64,000 bases of DNA from Scytalidium lignicola (taxonomy: Eukaryota; Ascomycota; Leotiomycetes): NCBI GenBank assembly GCA_002812745.2, contig NCSJ02000033.1, positions 1 to 64,000 of the forward strand, given 5' to 3'. Made by a program: the position numbers and the translations under genes. The notes beneath the pieces are model-generated. The model worked only from the letters and a program-made list of their open reading frames with translations, made no database searches and had not been told where the DNA came from. Shown piece after piece: positions 24,572 through 38,090 of this stretch. How positions within the stretch are numbered: the stretch's first letter is position 1; every line of letters begins with the position of its first letter.

Positions 24572-27500
24572 TCAATCTGCTGCTAGCCGAGCAAAATGCT
24601 TGCTCCAGATCCAGCCCACTGTATCTGTGGGATCATCTTGGTTTTTGGCAAGCCATAACTCACCCTTTTCGCCAATCACATCGAAAATCTGCAGCATTGT
24701 TAGTTTAGTACTTCGTGGGTAAAATAAATAGGGACACTCACCTCGCCAGCCTGATACGTTAAATAAGGATAACCGGCTTCTGATTTGGTCGCTGCGATGT
24801 TAAATTCGAATAAGCTGGCTGCTAGGTACAAGACATTGTAGCCGCCAGAGATATTGCGATCGTGAGAAGATGCCCTAGATGATCGTTGACTGCTATCTTC
24901 AGGTCCATCAGAAAGAGGCATAGCAGAGTGGAAAATCCCAGAATATGGCCTAGAGCTTGCCGTGTGAGGAGGTCCGTCAACATAGTGCGAATTATAAGTC
25001 GATCCGGATTCGCGACGGTATTGTCCATTGAAATCAGTACTGATACGAGGATTTCCAACGTCTGAGGTGTAACTACGTCCAGTGCTAGGCCTACCCATAC
25101 TTGAAGCTAGGGAAGGGCGTCCCGGGGAGGGTTCTGGATTCGCAGGCGATCCCGAACTAGAGCCAGACCGGGCATGTGGAGATGGTCCTTGATACGACAC
25201 CGGAGGAAGGCCAGGGTTGCTCGCCATCATGGTTGCAAAGTTGAATTGGCCACTGAGTCGCTTAGCAAAGTCAGGGGTCGGGAGACTTGGTGACTTGTCG
25301 CTGGTAACGGAAAGTCCACGAGGGCGGGTAGTCAAGTTCGATGGCCGAGGCTTGGACCTCATGGATTCGTCGTCTCTAGTAGATTGCGAGGCCCGAGCGC
25401 TCATATTGCTCTCTAGGAAGGTGCCATTAACGATGCCAAATTCCTGAGCTCGTGCCTGGACGTATTTGAAGTCGCGGTTGAACATGGTGACGATATCAGA
25501 TATGTTCTTCGGCACCTGGCTATCCTCAAGGACTACCCGAACTTTGTCTTGCCATATGCTGTACCATTCAGTCTGAAGGTGGATAAACTGAATGAGGCAC
25601 ATGTTGCCGACTTTTTCTGTGAGTTGAGATAATTTCGGTAGTTCAAACTTGAGCGTCTCGTTCAGAGCTTCATACTGGTCGATTAGCTCCTTCAGCTTAT
25701 CATCAATTTTCTTTCCTGAACTTTTAAGTGACAAGGACTTCTCATAATCAAGACGTCTTTTCGACCTTTTCTTCATGGCAAGACCCGGTGGACCATACGC
25801 TTGGATTACTTGCTCAAAGGGCTTGATCACACGCTTCCGGACATTATTTACCTGAGGACTCGTTAGCAAAAAGTATGCATTGCTTAATAGTGAAACTTAC
25901 ATGATCTTCTAAGGCAATCGTACCCATATCCCTCATCGACATATTGAATCGGGCCCACTTGCTCTCGAGTTCGGGATATGGGCTTGCACTCATCCTCATG
26001 ATAAGCTCCATGGCGGAAAGATAGCGTAGAAAATCGGTGACATAAGTGCTGACCTGCCGGGTATAGTATTCAACATCTCGCAGAACCACTTGTAGCCTCA
26101 GGTAGTCATCACCAAATTTCTCATGGAGTTTTTGGTAGCCTTCGTCTTCTGGGGGTCGATTGCTGCTGGACAGCTGAAGTTTCTCGGCACGTCGACCGAA
26201 TGCTTTTGCGAGACCAGATCGGACGTCCGATTCTTTGCGTTTACGGTTGACGATCTTTCCCACCATGTGTATTCGTTTCTTCAGATCATCAATATTCTTA
26301 AGCAGCCTTCCTAATTCATCGCAACTACTCTTTAAGGCACCATGATCCGGATGATCCGTAGGTGTACACTCGTATATCTGATGAAGAAGCAGCTGATAGC
26401 GAGTAATGCGTTGCACCGGCTTCACAAGAAGGGCATCAAGTGACCATGCCGCGGTGAGATCCTTTGCAACGAGATTACACTCATCTAGCCATACCTTGAC
26501 AGCACCGTCTTCTTGCAAAACTGCTAAGCGGGAGCTTGCAACTTCGCTGTTTTTAAGGAAATTGGTGTATACTTCTTGCATATTTGCAAGATGCTTGCCA
26601 AAAGTAGCGCCAATGAAGGTCTTCCGGTCCTTTGGCTCATCAGATTCCTCAGTCAGGGTACCAGCCATGGAAAACCTTTCTTCGGCTGTCGAAGATGTCC
26701 CAGTTGTGGCGGTTGTTACTCGGCTTTGCCTACTCCTGTTGCTTCGAGAGGAATAAACGCTCGAACTCGCTGACTTCAGTTCGTCAAGAAACATAGTCGA
26801 GAAAATCACGACTTCGTCAGTATTCCTGAATATTGCTCTTATGTCATCTGCGTCAAGCTTGGGGCATGCCTCTGCAGTACCTTTGTAGATTTCTTCAACC
26901 ACATTCATATCCTTCAAATACACGGATTCCGTATCGAGTAATTCCTTAATGAGCATGCGTCGCTTGAATAGGCGCTTCGTCTCCTTTTCAACAGCTTTCC
27001 TTTCCTCCTCGGTCTCAGGAACTGGTTTGGGAGAAATACCATCAACAAACTGGGTAGCGGAGACGTCTTCCAACGATATTTGTGTACTAGATCTTGGCGT
27101 TGATAATGAGCCTCTTAGAGAATATATATCATCACTGTCTCGCCTAGATTCCGGATCGTGGCTTGTGCGATAAATGCTGGATGGAGGTCGCCTATTGTAG
27201 AGACTAGGAGGAGGCGACATCTGAGTATGATAGACCGGTGACATCTCACTAAATTCTTCCTGTGGAATGGGTGGCGGAGAATGGTCCGGCCACATTGGAA
27301 TAACATTGGTATTGTCCTCAGGAGACTCATCTGAGAAACCCAACCCGAGACCTTCACCAGTTACTAAAGGTGGAAGTTGTTGGAAATTAGGGAGATTAAA
27401 GATTGGCGTATCAGTAGAGACGTTAGGCGATGGTCGAGGACTGTAGGAATCTGGCTTGGGTGGGAGTTCAGGTGTTGGCAGTTCTTTAGGCGGCGGTGAT

Positions 27501-30500
27501 GGCCTCCTTGTAGTATCAACATACTCCGTGTTCTGAAGGGGATATTGGTAATCTCCATAACTAAGAGTACCTTCCACCGTATGTACAGTCTCGTCTGTCC
27601 AGCTCGATTGTAGACTTGGCCGATACACGCGAGGCGCTAGATAGAGCCCACTGTCCTGGTAGAGGCTACTATCCTGATATAGAGGTCTGCTAGTATCTGG
27701 GCCACTGGCACTTGTATCTTCTAAAGCCTCTGAGCCATCGGATTCCATATCTGTTAGAGGGGTACCCGGATAATCTTGGCCACCGACACTCCCCACTGAT
27801 GATGGTGCTAGAGCGGTTCGTAGCATAGGTAACTCTAACCGAGGGGCGATTTCAGGAAGTTGATTTGGATATTGGTCGATTTCAGGAGTAATCGGGAACA
27901 TACCGGGTACATCACCCTCAGTCAAAAGATTCTGGTGGCTAGCTTCATGTACGTCTATATCTTCATCTTCAATGGTTGTTGGGTTTGGAGAAACCTCATC
28001 ATCAGGATATCCCCTTTGAGTGTCAGCGTTGGAAAGTATTGGAGATGCCAATTCTAGGTTATTAGGTTCTAGTATCGTCGTAGAAACTGGTTCATTATAG
28101 GAATTATCTTCTGGTTCTTTATACAGGTTTTCTTCGGTTTGTTGGTTGAGGTCACTCGGTGGTGGCGATGTTCTAGTGAATGCTGTAGCTGTTGGTGTAG
28201 TCTCAAGGGGTGGCGAAGTTGTCTCTGCTGTATCTAAAAGGATTTGGATAGAGCCGCTGAATTCTCCACTATAGCCTTTCTGAGAAGACAATGTATCTGT
28301 GGTCCAGCCATTGAGCCCTGTAGGCTGCGTGGAGTGTCTGATTGGAGGGAGACTGATTTCTGTTGGCACGTGACTAGGTTGCGGTGCTTCTGTTTGAGGC
28401 TCGTTCTCAATTTCTGTAGCAGTATTTGAAATCGCGGAGGGCGGAGCTTCGTCGTCATCCACCACATAACTCCCTGGAATCCCAAGAGTTGGAGAGTCAT
28501 CGGTAATAAAATTCGGACTGGTTGCAATAACATTAGATACGCTTGGCTTGTGAAAGGATGTCGATAGATGTAAATTTGGACTCATTTCTGCCGGCGCTGG
28601 ATTGGACCGTTCAGGGGCAGCAAGAGCATCTTCAGATGCCGCCATTGGTTCAGTCTCTGCAGTCTCTACCTTTTCAGCAATACTAGCAGCAGCTTCTTCA
28701 TTCTTCCGCCGCTCATTGAGACGCCGTAAGTTCGCGGCGCGGATTTCTCTCTGTTCACTCTCGTGGATTGATTTGGTATAGGCCCTCTGGATCCGCTCAC
28801 GCCGAGCGGCGAAGTCTACCGGACCAGTGATGATCTTCCTAGGTGATTTTGGCCCAGAATTTGAGAGGTTCCTTGTTAGTCTCATCCCACTCTTCGTTTC
28901 TTTTTGTAAAGGAACCCCATCCGCAGGCCTCTTCGAGCTGTAATTTACCGCGGATGAGACGGGCTGACGGGGCCGAGAGCTTCGAAGAGGGGGAGACAGT
29001 TTAGGCGGAGGAGCAGATATGTAGGCTTTGAGACTGGCGTTGGTAGGATGCAACTTCTCGGGAGCCTTGTTCCTTCCCCTTGGTGAACGACTGGGTGTCG
29101 CCGCCCGGCTACTAGGAGCCCATGGGCTTGGGTCAGGTTTTCGCAGTCTAGAACTAGAGCTGGGTCTATTAGCGTAAGGCGAATTGGCACGTGACGAAGG
29201 GTTCGACGAGTCCGAGTGATAGCCGAGTCTAGTTGCAATAACAGGTATGCGGGACTGAGAAGGTACCGTAGTTGACTTATCGCGGTCGTCCGAAGCGGGT
29301 CGAGGCGGAGGTGAAGTTTGTGGTGGTTGAAAGGTGATCGGGTCAACGCCATTCATTGTATTCACCTTTGAATCTGCGAAATCACTATGGGCACGGTTAT
29401 GCACACTCTTCATGCGCGATCTATACGGATCAATGTCATCTAGCGTAGGAGCGACGCCCAAATACCAGGCAGTCGGTGACGATGGAGATACATCCGCATC
29501 GGATTGTCTTCGACGGCGGGTCCAGGTGGGAGGATGTAAATTGGAGTCTGAGGTTCTGCGAACGGCAGTACGCGGTATACCGTATGCTATGCTTTGCGAT
29601 TCCCGTCCTGTGGATACAATCTCACCAAATAAAGGCCGCCTGGTTTGGGGAAGGGATGATAGTGGGGGTGTTGCGGCGGCGGCTGGGGAAAGGTTAGTCA
29701 TTGACTTGGACGCGTGAGCCATGCTTCCAGAGAACCTTCGTGGTCTCGTATCTCTGGATGAGCTTGATGGAGGTTTGCTCGGTTGTCGCTCTTCAACTGC
29801 GAATCTGGTTCTATGTGTGGGTTTCGTGTTTGAAGGTACACTTCTGGCCGGTCCTGATTCCCGGGACACCGATCCCGTGGCAGACCGTCCGACGGTATTC
29901 GAAGTCTCACCAGCTGTGCGTGTTGAATAGGCAGAGCGGCCTTTCGAAGATCCCACTCCACTCGAGGGGGGATCTTTTGTGATGGTCGTTCGAGGTGTTG
30001 ATTTGGTGCTAGCCGGCTTTGTCCTGCCACTATTTGGATCGAAACGCTTCACCATATCTTTGACACTGGATTGTGGTGGCGATCTGCCATATCTATCTGA
30101 TGTCGGTGTAGATTTCGCATTATTCGACGCCGTTGTTGTTGTTGCTGCTGCTGCTGCTGTCCCCTCTTCCGCACCTAATGAAACAGAACGATACGATGGT
30201 TTGACCGCTGCCTTCCGTGACGCAGATACCGGAGGGTGCTTGGGGGTTGCGCCATTGCTGTTGGATCTGAGAGAGGTGGGATTCGATCGAGTGGTTTGCG
30301 AAATGGGAGACATGGCGTCCCGACCTACATCAGGTTGAGTGTTCGAAGATTGCACGCCTCGATAGTCTCGGTAGAAGTCATCTGGGTCCTCGATTCCACC
30401 TAATCCACCACCAAATCCATGTGTCGTGGCGGCCTGCAAGTTCGCCGTCGTCAAGAATGGCAACTTGGGAGGGACCACGGGAGACCGCAAATTGGAATCT

Positions 30501-30610
30501 GGCAACGTTGCAGCGTCGTAGAGATGTTGAGGCTGCTGGCTCCGGTCGGGGGATTGAGAGAGCAGGCGCCTAGAGTAGAAGTTCTGGTCTGCGTTGATAC
30601 CGCTCTCCAT
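24572..30610 (-). CDS. Rho guanine-nucleotide exchange factor with DH, BAR and SH3 domains
   Basis: Three exons (complement): 25901-30610, 24742-25851 and 24572-24688, giving 1978 residues. Residues 1-1200 are Ser/Pro-rich, disordered and basic in patches. A DH (RhoGEF) domain starts near residue 1215 (text KRRMLIKELLDTESVYLKDM) and runs to about 1430, with the conserved late helix LLVKPVQRITRYQLLL. A BAR-like helical region follows (about 1470-1740), with KKRSKRRLDYEKSLS and long amphipathic helices. A Ser/Pro linker leads to a C-terminal SH3 fold (about 1900-1978), whose second half (GEKGELWLAK...GWIWSKHF) is in the last exon. The order DH-BAR-SH3 recalls animal Tuba/DNMBP, a Cdc42 GEF. It probably activates Cdc42 or a Rho at curved membrane during polarity or septation. 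No PH domain is evident; the BAR takes its place. Confidence 0.9.
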
Positions 30611-31755
30611 CGTGCCGAAACATCGATCAGGCTCGAGCTCTAGAAGGGGTTGCGCGCGGTGGATGTTGATCGCTCACCGATCCATGTAGTTGTCTGAAGT
30701 TGTGGCAGTTGCTGTGTGGACCTCTGACGTGAGTGGTCGTCGCGCGTTTGAAAGCCCGACGTTGTCAGTGCATTGAGCAGCCCTCGTCGCTTGGTTGAAC
30801 GACGTGGCGGTGCGGGCGCACGAAATCACAAACGGTGAGAGGAGGGCCAGTAATGAAAAGGAGTCGAGTGGTGATTGATTGATTGATTGATTGATTAATT
30901 GTTGTCGTGCCGCACTGGTGCCGTGGGGGATAGATAGATGGATGTATGTATGACGTGCTGTTGTTGGCTTTAGGGCACAAAAAGGGTTTTTGCAGTTCTT
31001 CTTTTGTATCGTCAATTGTCTTTCGAGGTCATATGTTAAATAATTATTATGCTGGATCAGTCTGGGGAGCCATAAGCTGCTTACTTGCTGCTTCCTGGTA
31101 GAGTACGGTACGAGAACTCGTATTAACTTACGTGTGTGCAGAGGTACCTTTTTGGCAGACAGCTTTTGACGCTCCGCCATTCGCAGCGGATCGGGGCGTT
31201 AATTTAGTCGGCTAAAGGAATCGCTAAGACAAGACAACCTGCACAGAGTCCAGTCATCAGGGGTTGGATCAAATGTTTGTTGAGCGCCGAAAGATGCTTT
31301 GGCCGCGTGCGATATATGATATGATTCGTGCTGTGGTATCCGTACTTCCTGATATTCCTGAACTGTACAGTAAAGCAGTTCTGCGGCTAAAAATAATAAA
31401 TAGTTGGGGAAAAGGGATGCTGGATTCCATTGGTAGTTGAGCATTCCAGCACGTGATTTCGCGACTGATAAGGCTGTGGAGGACGCCAGAACTGAGACCC
31501 AGACGCGATTGATCGACGCGATGATCACCAAACAAGCTTGCCTGTTGCTAGTATCAATTAGACATCCGCTTTACTTCTCCGTCACAATTGGTGGATTGAC
31601 GACCTCCACAAACCTGTATTTGGACATTTCTAACCAAAAGAGACAATGGCGTGAATGGTAGCAATTGTTTCTGAGAGCGGCAGTTAGCGAGAAGCTGGAT
31701 GTGAGAGTTGACAGTAGATTCCAAGTCCTTTGAGGTCTTGCTGAAATCAACTAAA
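30611..31755. other. Bidirectional promoter region of RhoGEF and TERT genes
   Basis: This 1.1 kb separates two head-to-head starts. It includes an ATTG microsatellite at about 30872-30897 and a GTACAG-type site near 31364. I see no gene in it. In-frame TTG upstream of TERT was not used as a start. Confidence 0.55.
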
Positions 31756-34700
31756 ATGGGTGGAAAAAGAAAGAGAAAGAGGCCTTGTCACCTCACCAAA
31801 GATGCACCCGGCGAGAAGTGTCAGAGAATTGGTCCTGGCTCGGCCCCCAAAGATCCCCTGGTGAAGCAAGCCGTCCTTGCGATATACTACCCAAAAGTGT
31901 GCACACTAAGGGAGTATTTGATATCTAAACTTCCCCCTGGTTCCAAGATCAGGCGGAAGAAGATCTTGTCAATTGGTCGCCAGTCAAAGGCTGGCTCTGA
32001 AGAAGAACATGCGTATCTGGCGAGCTTCATGGACAGGTGCTTGGTTGGGGTCTTGCAGAATGCCGACGTTTCAGAAACTGAGCGCCTAAAGCAGTGGGCT
32101 ACCTTTTCACAGAGGGGAGAAAATTCTGTGTCTGGGTTTGCTGATTATAGCGGTGCTACGTCTTTCTCTCAACCAGAAGTATGTCCAACTATCTCTCATC
32201 TTCGCTTTGTCATGTATACATACGCTTGGTTGCTTTCCCTCACTGCGTTCTAACCAGTTGTAGATTGTGGACTTCTGCATTTGGTTACTTTTTGCTAAGA
32301 CACCCTTCGGATACAAAAACAATCATTTACTATGCAAAGGATTTCGAAGAGATGTCAGTTCATTCTCTGTGCAAAGAGGCGAGTTCCCGACATCCGCTCT
32401 TCCAGGAATTGTCTCTACATATCCAAACAGTAATGTCACGGCTATCAAAGCTGCACCATGGACTAAGCTTCTCCCGCTTATGGGGAAAGATTGTGAGAAG
32501 ACAATGATTGACCTCATTTTGGACTGTGGTATATTTGTTCCTGTTGAGAGCAGCCGTGGTAGTTACTTTCAATTGAGTGGTATGCCGTTAATATGTTTTG
32601 TACCCGTCTGTCTAGCCTTGTTATAGTCATTAATGTTGCATAGGAAAACCTCTTGGTGATCTTTCACCCCTGCCACAAGCCTCTGTACGAGATCAAACTA
32701 GCTCCTGTTCAGGAGGTACTGTAAGACCTACTGTGACTCCAGGTTCAGAGTCGAATACAGATCATACCCCTGCAAACATCATCTTTGTTCGGAGTAGGAT
32801 ATTATACGCTCGTGCTGCTTTAAATTCACGCAGAGAGGTTAGTTTTGGTCTACGGCATATACGTAAGAAAGTCACTCAACCCCCTTTTGTATTCTTTACT
32901 AATAACTCAGATGCCCTAAACCGATATCGATTGAATCCAGTCAGCCATAATTTGATTGCTGAAGATACAAAAGATAAAGGGCTAGAGTTACATGGACAAC
33001 GACAACAATCTACGATAATGTTGCTGATGTATATATTTCCACGACAGTTTGGTTTGCATAATGTCTTTACATCCGTTGTGGATTATAGAGATACCGCCCA
33101 GCAGTTCCAAGACTACACTTTGAGGGAAGAGGAAATTGATGCCAAGTTCAGAAGCCAGAATTTGCCACCGTTATCTGTGAAAGTCCCCAAGAGACTACGG
33201 GGTAAACCATCGGATCTAGTGGAGAAGTTCCAAAGTCTGCATAGAAGATGTCCATATAAGAAGCTTCTTGAATACTACTGTCCAGTAAGCAATTTATCCC
33301 TTGAATGATCCGTCCATGTTTCTTAACAAGAATCTAGGCATATAGTAGATATACAAATCATCCATGTTTACTGGACGAAGGAGAAATGAAATATACGGAC
33401 TCGACCAGATTTGAGACTCAATTACATATGGATGGAGTTCCACAGGCACCCACGTCCTCAAGCCCCATCCAGGTACGCGCTCGGAGTCCTCCTGTGATGG
33501 ACCATGCAACACCAATCTCTATGGTCACTGCTTTTTGTTGCGCTGTACTGGCCAGACTTGTCCCGAGGTCTTTTTGGGGGAGTGGAGATGTAAAAGCCCA
33601 CAATGAGCGAGTATTCTATCGAAATGTGGACAGGTTTATCCGACTGAGAAGGTTCGAGACTCTGTCGCTTCACGAATTGGTACAGTCCATGAAGGTAAGA
33701 AAGTTAAATTTACCTACGATTGACAGAGTGACTCTAATCTCCGCCCAGATTTCCAGCCTGGAATGGCTGCAGCTACCGAACTCTAGACAAAAGATGTCGA
33801 AATCAGATTACAATAAACGATTAGAGATTTTTAATGAATTCATCTATTATGTGTTTGATTCAGTCTTCATCCCACTAATCCGAACAAACTTTCATGTCAC
33901 CGAATCGAATGTCCATCGATACCGGCTTTTCTTCTATCGGCATGATGTGTGGAGACAGCTAACAGAGCCTAGCTTACAATCTTTGAGACTAACAATGTTC
34001 GAAGAAGTCGAACTAAAGGAGGTTCGAAAAATTCTAGATTCACGAACGCTAGGATTCAGTCTGATGAGACTTCTACCAAAGGCGACAGGGATGAGGCCAA
34101 TTATGAATCTAAGGCGGAGACAAATGAAAAAAGTACGAAATGGAACCATTCTCGGTGCCAGTATAAACTCATTGTTAGCTCCAGTTCATGATGTACTAGC
34201 CTTTGAGAAGGTAGGATTTCCTCCCCCTGCACTAGTGCCCGACTAACTGTCATAGACCTCGAGGCCAGACCGTCTTGGATCAAGCTTGTTTTCTGTTGGC
34301 GAGCTATATTACAAGCTCAAACAGTTCAAGGATAGTCTTGCGGGCACGAATCAGCCACTTTACTTTGCCAAAGTTGACGTACAAGCTGCTTTCGATACAA
34401 TTCCACAGGCCGCTGTTATACATTTAACATCAAAAATTCTATCTGAATACGACTACTACATTTCCAAACATGTTGAGATGAAACCTGCAGATAACTCGCG
34501 TGGAGAGAGAGGTACTCAGGTAGCAAGTAAACCTATTCGAAGATGGAGATCTCTAGCCGGTGCTCTAAGCGACGTCCTCAATTTCAAAGAGAGCCTTGAG
34601 AGCAAGCTGGCGGTAGGAAGGAAGAACACAGTGTTCGTTAGCAATATTGTTAACCTTTCTAAATGCAAAGATGAGCTACTGCAGCTTTTGGAAGAACATG

Positions 34701-35857
34701 TCACTTGTAACATGGTCAAGATTGGGAATAAGTTCTATCGGCAGAAGGAAGGAATTCCTCAAGGATCCGTCCTATCCTCCTTCCTCTGCAATTACTTCTA
34801 CGCAGACCTTGAAGCAAATCATCTTTCATTTCTGCAAAATGAAAATTGTCTCCTCCTCCGGCTGATTGATGATTTCCTTCTTATCACGACAGATCGTTCA
34901 CATGCCAAAGACTTCTTGCAGAAAATGCATCAGGGCTTCGCTGAGTATGGTGTGAGCGTGAATCCCAACAAGACATTGACGAACTTCGAAGTCGCCATCG
35001 ATAACAATAAGGTTCCAAGAGTTGTCGATAGGCACAACTTCCCGTACTGTGGGATCTTCATCAACCCAAAATCATTGGAGTTGTCCAAGAATAGAGAGAA
35101 GAAAGGGGATACAGGTCAGTATTTTTTCCCCTTTGCTATACGGCTATTGGAATATTGGCTTAGAAGAAGTAGCAATTGTAGATTCAATTACAGTAGAATT
35201 TTCGAGATCGCCTAAGAGGGTATTTTATAAGAAAGCACTTAGTAAGTTCGCATCCTTCTACTGGTCTACTGAATGGCAAAACTCTAACCTCGATAGACGC
35301 ATTCAAAATCCAAGCACATGCCATGTTCTTTGACACATCATTGAATTCGGTCACGACGGTACTCTCGAACATTTATTCAGCATTCATTGAAACAGCAACC
35401 AAGATGTGGGCGTATGCTCGCTGTTTGCCTCTGCGAAACCAGCCGAGCCCAAAGTTGGTCATCAGTATGTGCCCGTGAGCTTCCTATCTATGGAGGAATC
35501 AAGGACTAAAGGTGTGTTACAGAGACTATTCAGGACCTAATTAAGCTGGCATTTTGCATATTGAGGAGTAAAGGAAAGAATGAAAAGAACAAGGGATATA
35601 GATGCGGGGTGAGCCGGGCCCAGGTTGAATGGTGAGTTTTTCCAGGTGCATTAAGGATAGACGGGGTTAGAAAGCTGACGTTGCAAAAAATCGGAAGGCT
35701 GGCGTTGAATGCCTTCAGGATAGTGCTCGTAAGACGACAGAGTAAATATGGTCACACGATTGCGTGGCTTAATGAGAGGATTGCTAGCATGCGAGCAAGT
35801 CAATATGAGGCGTGTGAACGAATGGAGGGGATTATTCGAGAGCGGCGGCGTGTGTAG
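31756..35857 (+). CDS. TERT: Telomerase reverse transcriptase
   Basis: Eleven exons: 31756-32178, 32264-32579, 32644-32862, 32911-33284, 33338-33694, 33749-34210, 34256-35114, 35182-35241, 35297-35464, 35523-35631 and 35698-35857, giving 1168 residues. It is the catalytic subunit of telomerase, copying the telomerase RNA onto chromosome ends. The RNA-binding part has a QFP-type block (YIFPRQFGLHNVFTS, about 360-374) and a T motif (FFYRHDVW, 624-631). Motifs 1 and 2 surround GMRPIMNLRRR. Motif A has catalytic Asp758 (AKVDVQAAFD), motif B' has GIPQGSVLSS (883-892), and motif C has Asp922-Asp923 (LIDDFLL). A C-terminal extension of about 200 residues follows. All junctions keep frame. The intron at 33695-33748 is 54 bases with no in-frame stop, so retention would only add 18 residues after Lys563. 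Confidence 0.93.
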
Positions 35858-38090
35858 AAGGACGGAGGGTATATCAGAGTATTCGTGGGGATGATAAGAG
35901 ACAGATAACTAGCTTTCCTCGATAATACCAGCCTTCTATACGTAAAATAACCAATACCGGTATTGTTGTGAATATGATAGCAAAGAGATAAAGTCCCTGT
36001 ACGCCAATGGACCCCAATCTTCCGCAAGTTATTTCGCTCGGGGTCCATCGAGCCAATGATAGATCACGTGGATAGGCACGAATAGGGTATCCAAGATGCA
36101 GCCACAATTCCCCAGCCTCCCGTCCGGCGTCATGAAAAGTCCAAGAAAGAGGAGTGCGCAGCCACAACGAGTCAGCGCAAAAAAACCAAACCAGTAAGTT
36201 TATCCAGCAAACAAAAAGATGATTGATTGCATGGGGCCGAAAACCCAACCCAACCCCCTCAGGCAGCTAGTCAATCGTCAGCCAAGAATCAGCGAGCGAG
36301 AAAGAGAAGATGTCGAGAGACACGGGTCGGGGTGTCGGGGCCAAAAAAAAAAGCTTCCATGAAGCAGCTATCTTTTAAGACAAAAATCCTGCTTGCAATC
36401 CATGTCTCGCCTCCCCCGAAAATTCTTGAATTGAAAAAGTTTAAGCAAATGCATCAATTGGGTAAAAGGTCGGCGATAAGCTCAGCGATAAGTCAGGGAT
36501 ACATGGGCGGCGGGGGGATTAAGGTAACTTAACTTGATAAATTATTACTGTAGTAGGAAGATGTTGGAAGATTGACTTGGACTAGAATGGGAAGGGCAGA
36601 AGGATGATCCGCGGGGTGGGGAGTGGAAGGAAAAGTGATATGCGAATGAATGGTTCCGATGATTNAAAAAACCTTGGTCTTTTTTCGCAAGTCTTGCCGT
36701 AAAACATTTAAACTGTCTTAGAAATAAGTTTAAAGATTTTAACGTTAAAAAGTTATATTAGAAAGTAAATATAAATATAAAAAAAGAACGGTAATAAAGT
36801 TAATATTAAGTTCACGAAAGAGGTTAACCAGAGAGAATTTGAAAGAGCTTAACGTTTACCATAATGATTGATCATGTAATTATGCATATCGTTGACGTAT
36901 GAGGGACGATCTGTCAAGCTGTTTCGCATTGAGCTGGAACGATGCCGTCGATGATGATTTGATGTACAGCACAAGCACACTACATTACTACATTACATTG
37001 TACTTGTAATACTGCTGCTGTGCTGTGCTTTGCTGTGCTGTATAATAATCAATTGATGACCGTGAAGGAGATATATATTATCAATCAATCAACCCCAGCC
37101 CCCTTGGGCGACTCCATCCAATCTCTCCCCCCCCCTGGCCAGCAAATCTGCAATTTCTTGGACGACCCGCTCGCAGCCAGTCAGATGCTCGGGTTCTGGC
37201 CGCGCTGATCGCTGGGATGAGGAGGAGTGCGGTAACTTTATTTCTGCTTCTTTTCTCCCAAGCACACACACACACCAGGGAAGACTTCATGATTGATTCA
37301 TTTTAAAACTCGAAAGGAAGCTGTACAGTTGGAATCAGTCAGGAACAGCAGCACGAGGTAATTAATTAAGTAAGTAGGGCCACCGCTGAGTTGTGCTCTG
37401 CTGTTGTGCCTCCACCACCACCACCACCAACCACCAACCACCCCCGACCACACCACCACCACACCCAGCGCGCCAAAAACAGGGGCACCGACCAAACAAA
37501 CGCCCACGTCCATCGTCGTCTGGGCTCTGCTCTGGCTCTTGCTCTGCTGCTGCTTCTGGGCTCGGCCGCTTCTCTCTTCCCCCCAACCCAACTTCCTCCT
37601 CCACATCCACGTCCACCGTCCATAATAACCAACTTCCGTCATCGTCATTCTTTTGGGGATCTGGTCTTGCTCTTGCTCGTGTCTTGATCTTATTTTTCTT
37701 CATTCATCCACCTTCGTCCTTCGTCCTTCCTCCACCCTGCGCTGCAGCTCGATGCTCCCCAGCTCTTTCTGCACGTCGGAATAATATTAACCTTCTAATT
37801 TTACGCTCGTTTCACCACCTCCATCCCTACCCTCCACGCTCATTCTACTCGGACGGCCGCTCTCGCTGGCGATATCTACATTACAAAACCAAAGAGCTAC
37901 ATCCATTCGTTCAATTCGAAAGAACCTTCCTGCTCTCTTACAGGAAATAAAAATAAATAAATAATCAGTCAACCATCATCATCCTCATCATTCCCCGTGT
38001 TAAGGCCGTCCACCACGGACAAGAACCGTCATATTGGCGACGTTACGAAGAGCTTCCGTCTCCCGCTTCTCTCCTCCGCCCGAAGATGCT
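35858..38090. other. Intergenic and leader region before the TBC gene
   Basis: I see no supportable gene. There is AT-rich DNA at 36660-36860 with an ambiguous base at 36665, TGCTG repeats near 37012-37040, a CCA-rich simple repeat at 37410-37470 and a pyrimidine-rich stretch to 37760. The latter part is probably promoter and a long 5' untranslated leader of the TBC gene. Confidence 0.5.

Noticed and set aside
37393..37950. 185-residue frame (+) upstream of the TBC gene
   Set aside because: It comes from CCA-type simple repeats and pyrimidine-rich leader, with poly-Thr/Pro/His text; more likely a leader than a protein.
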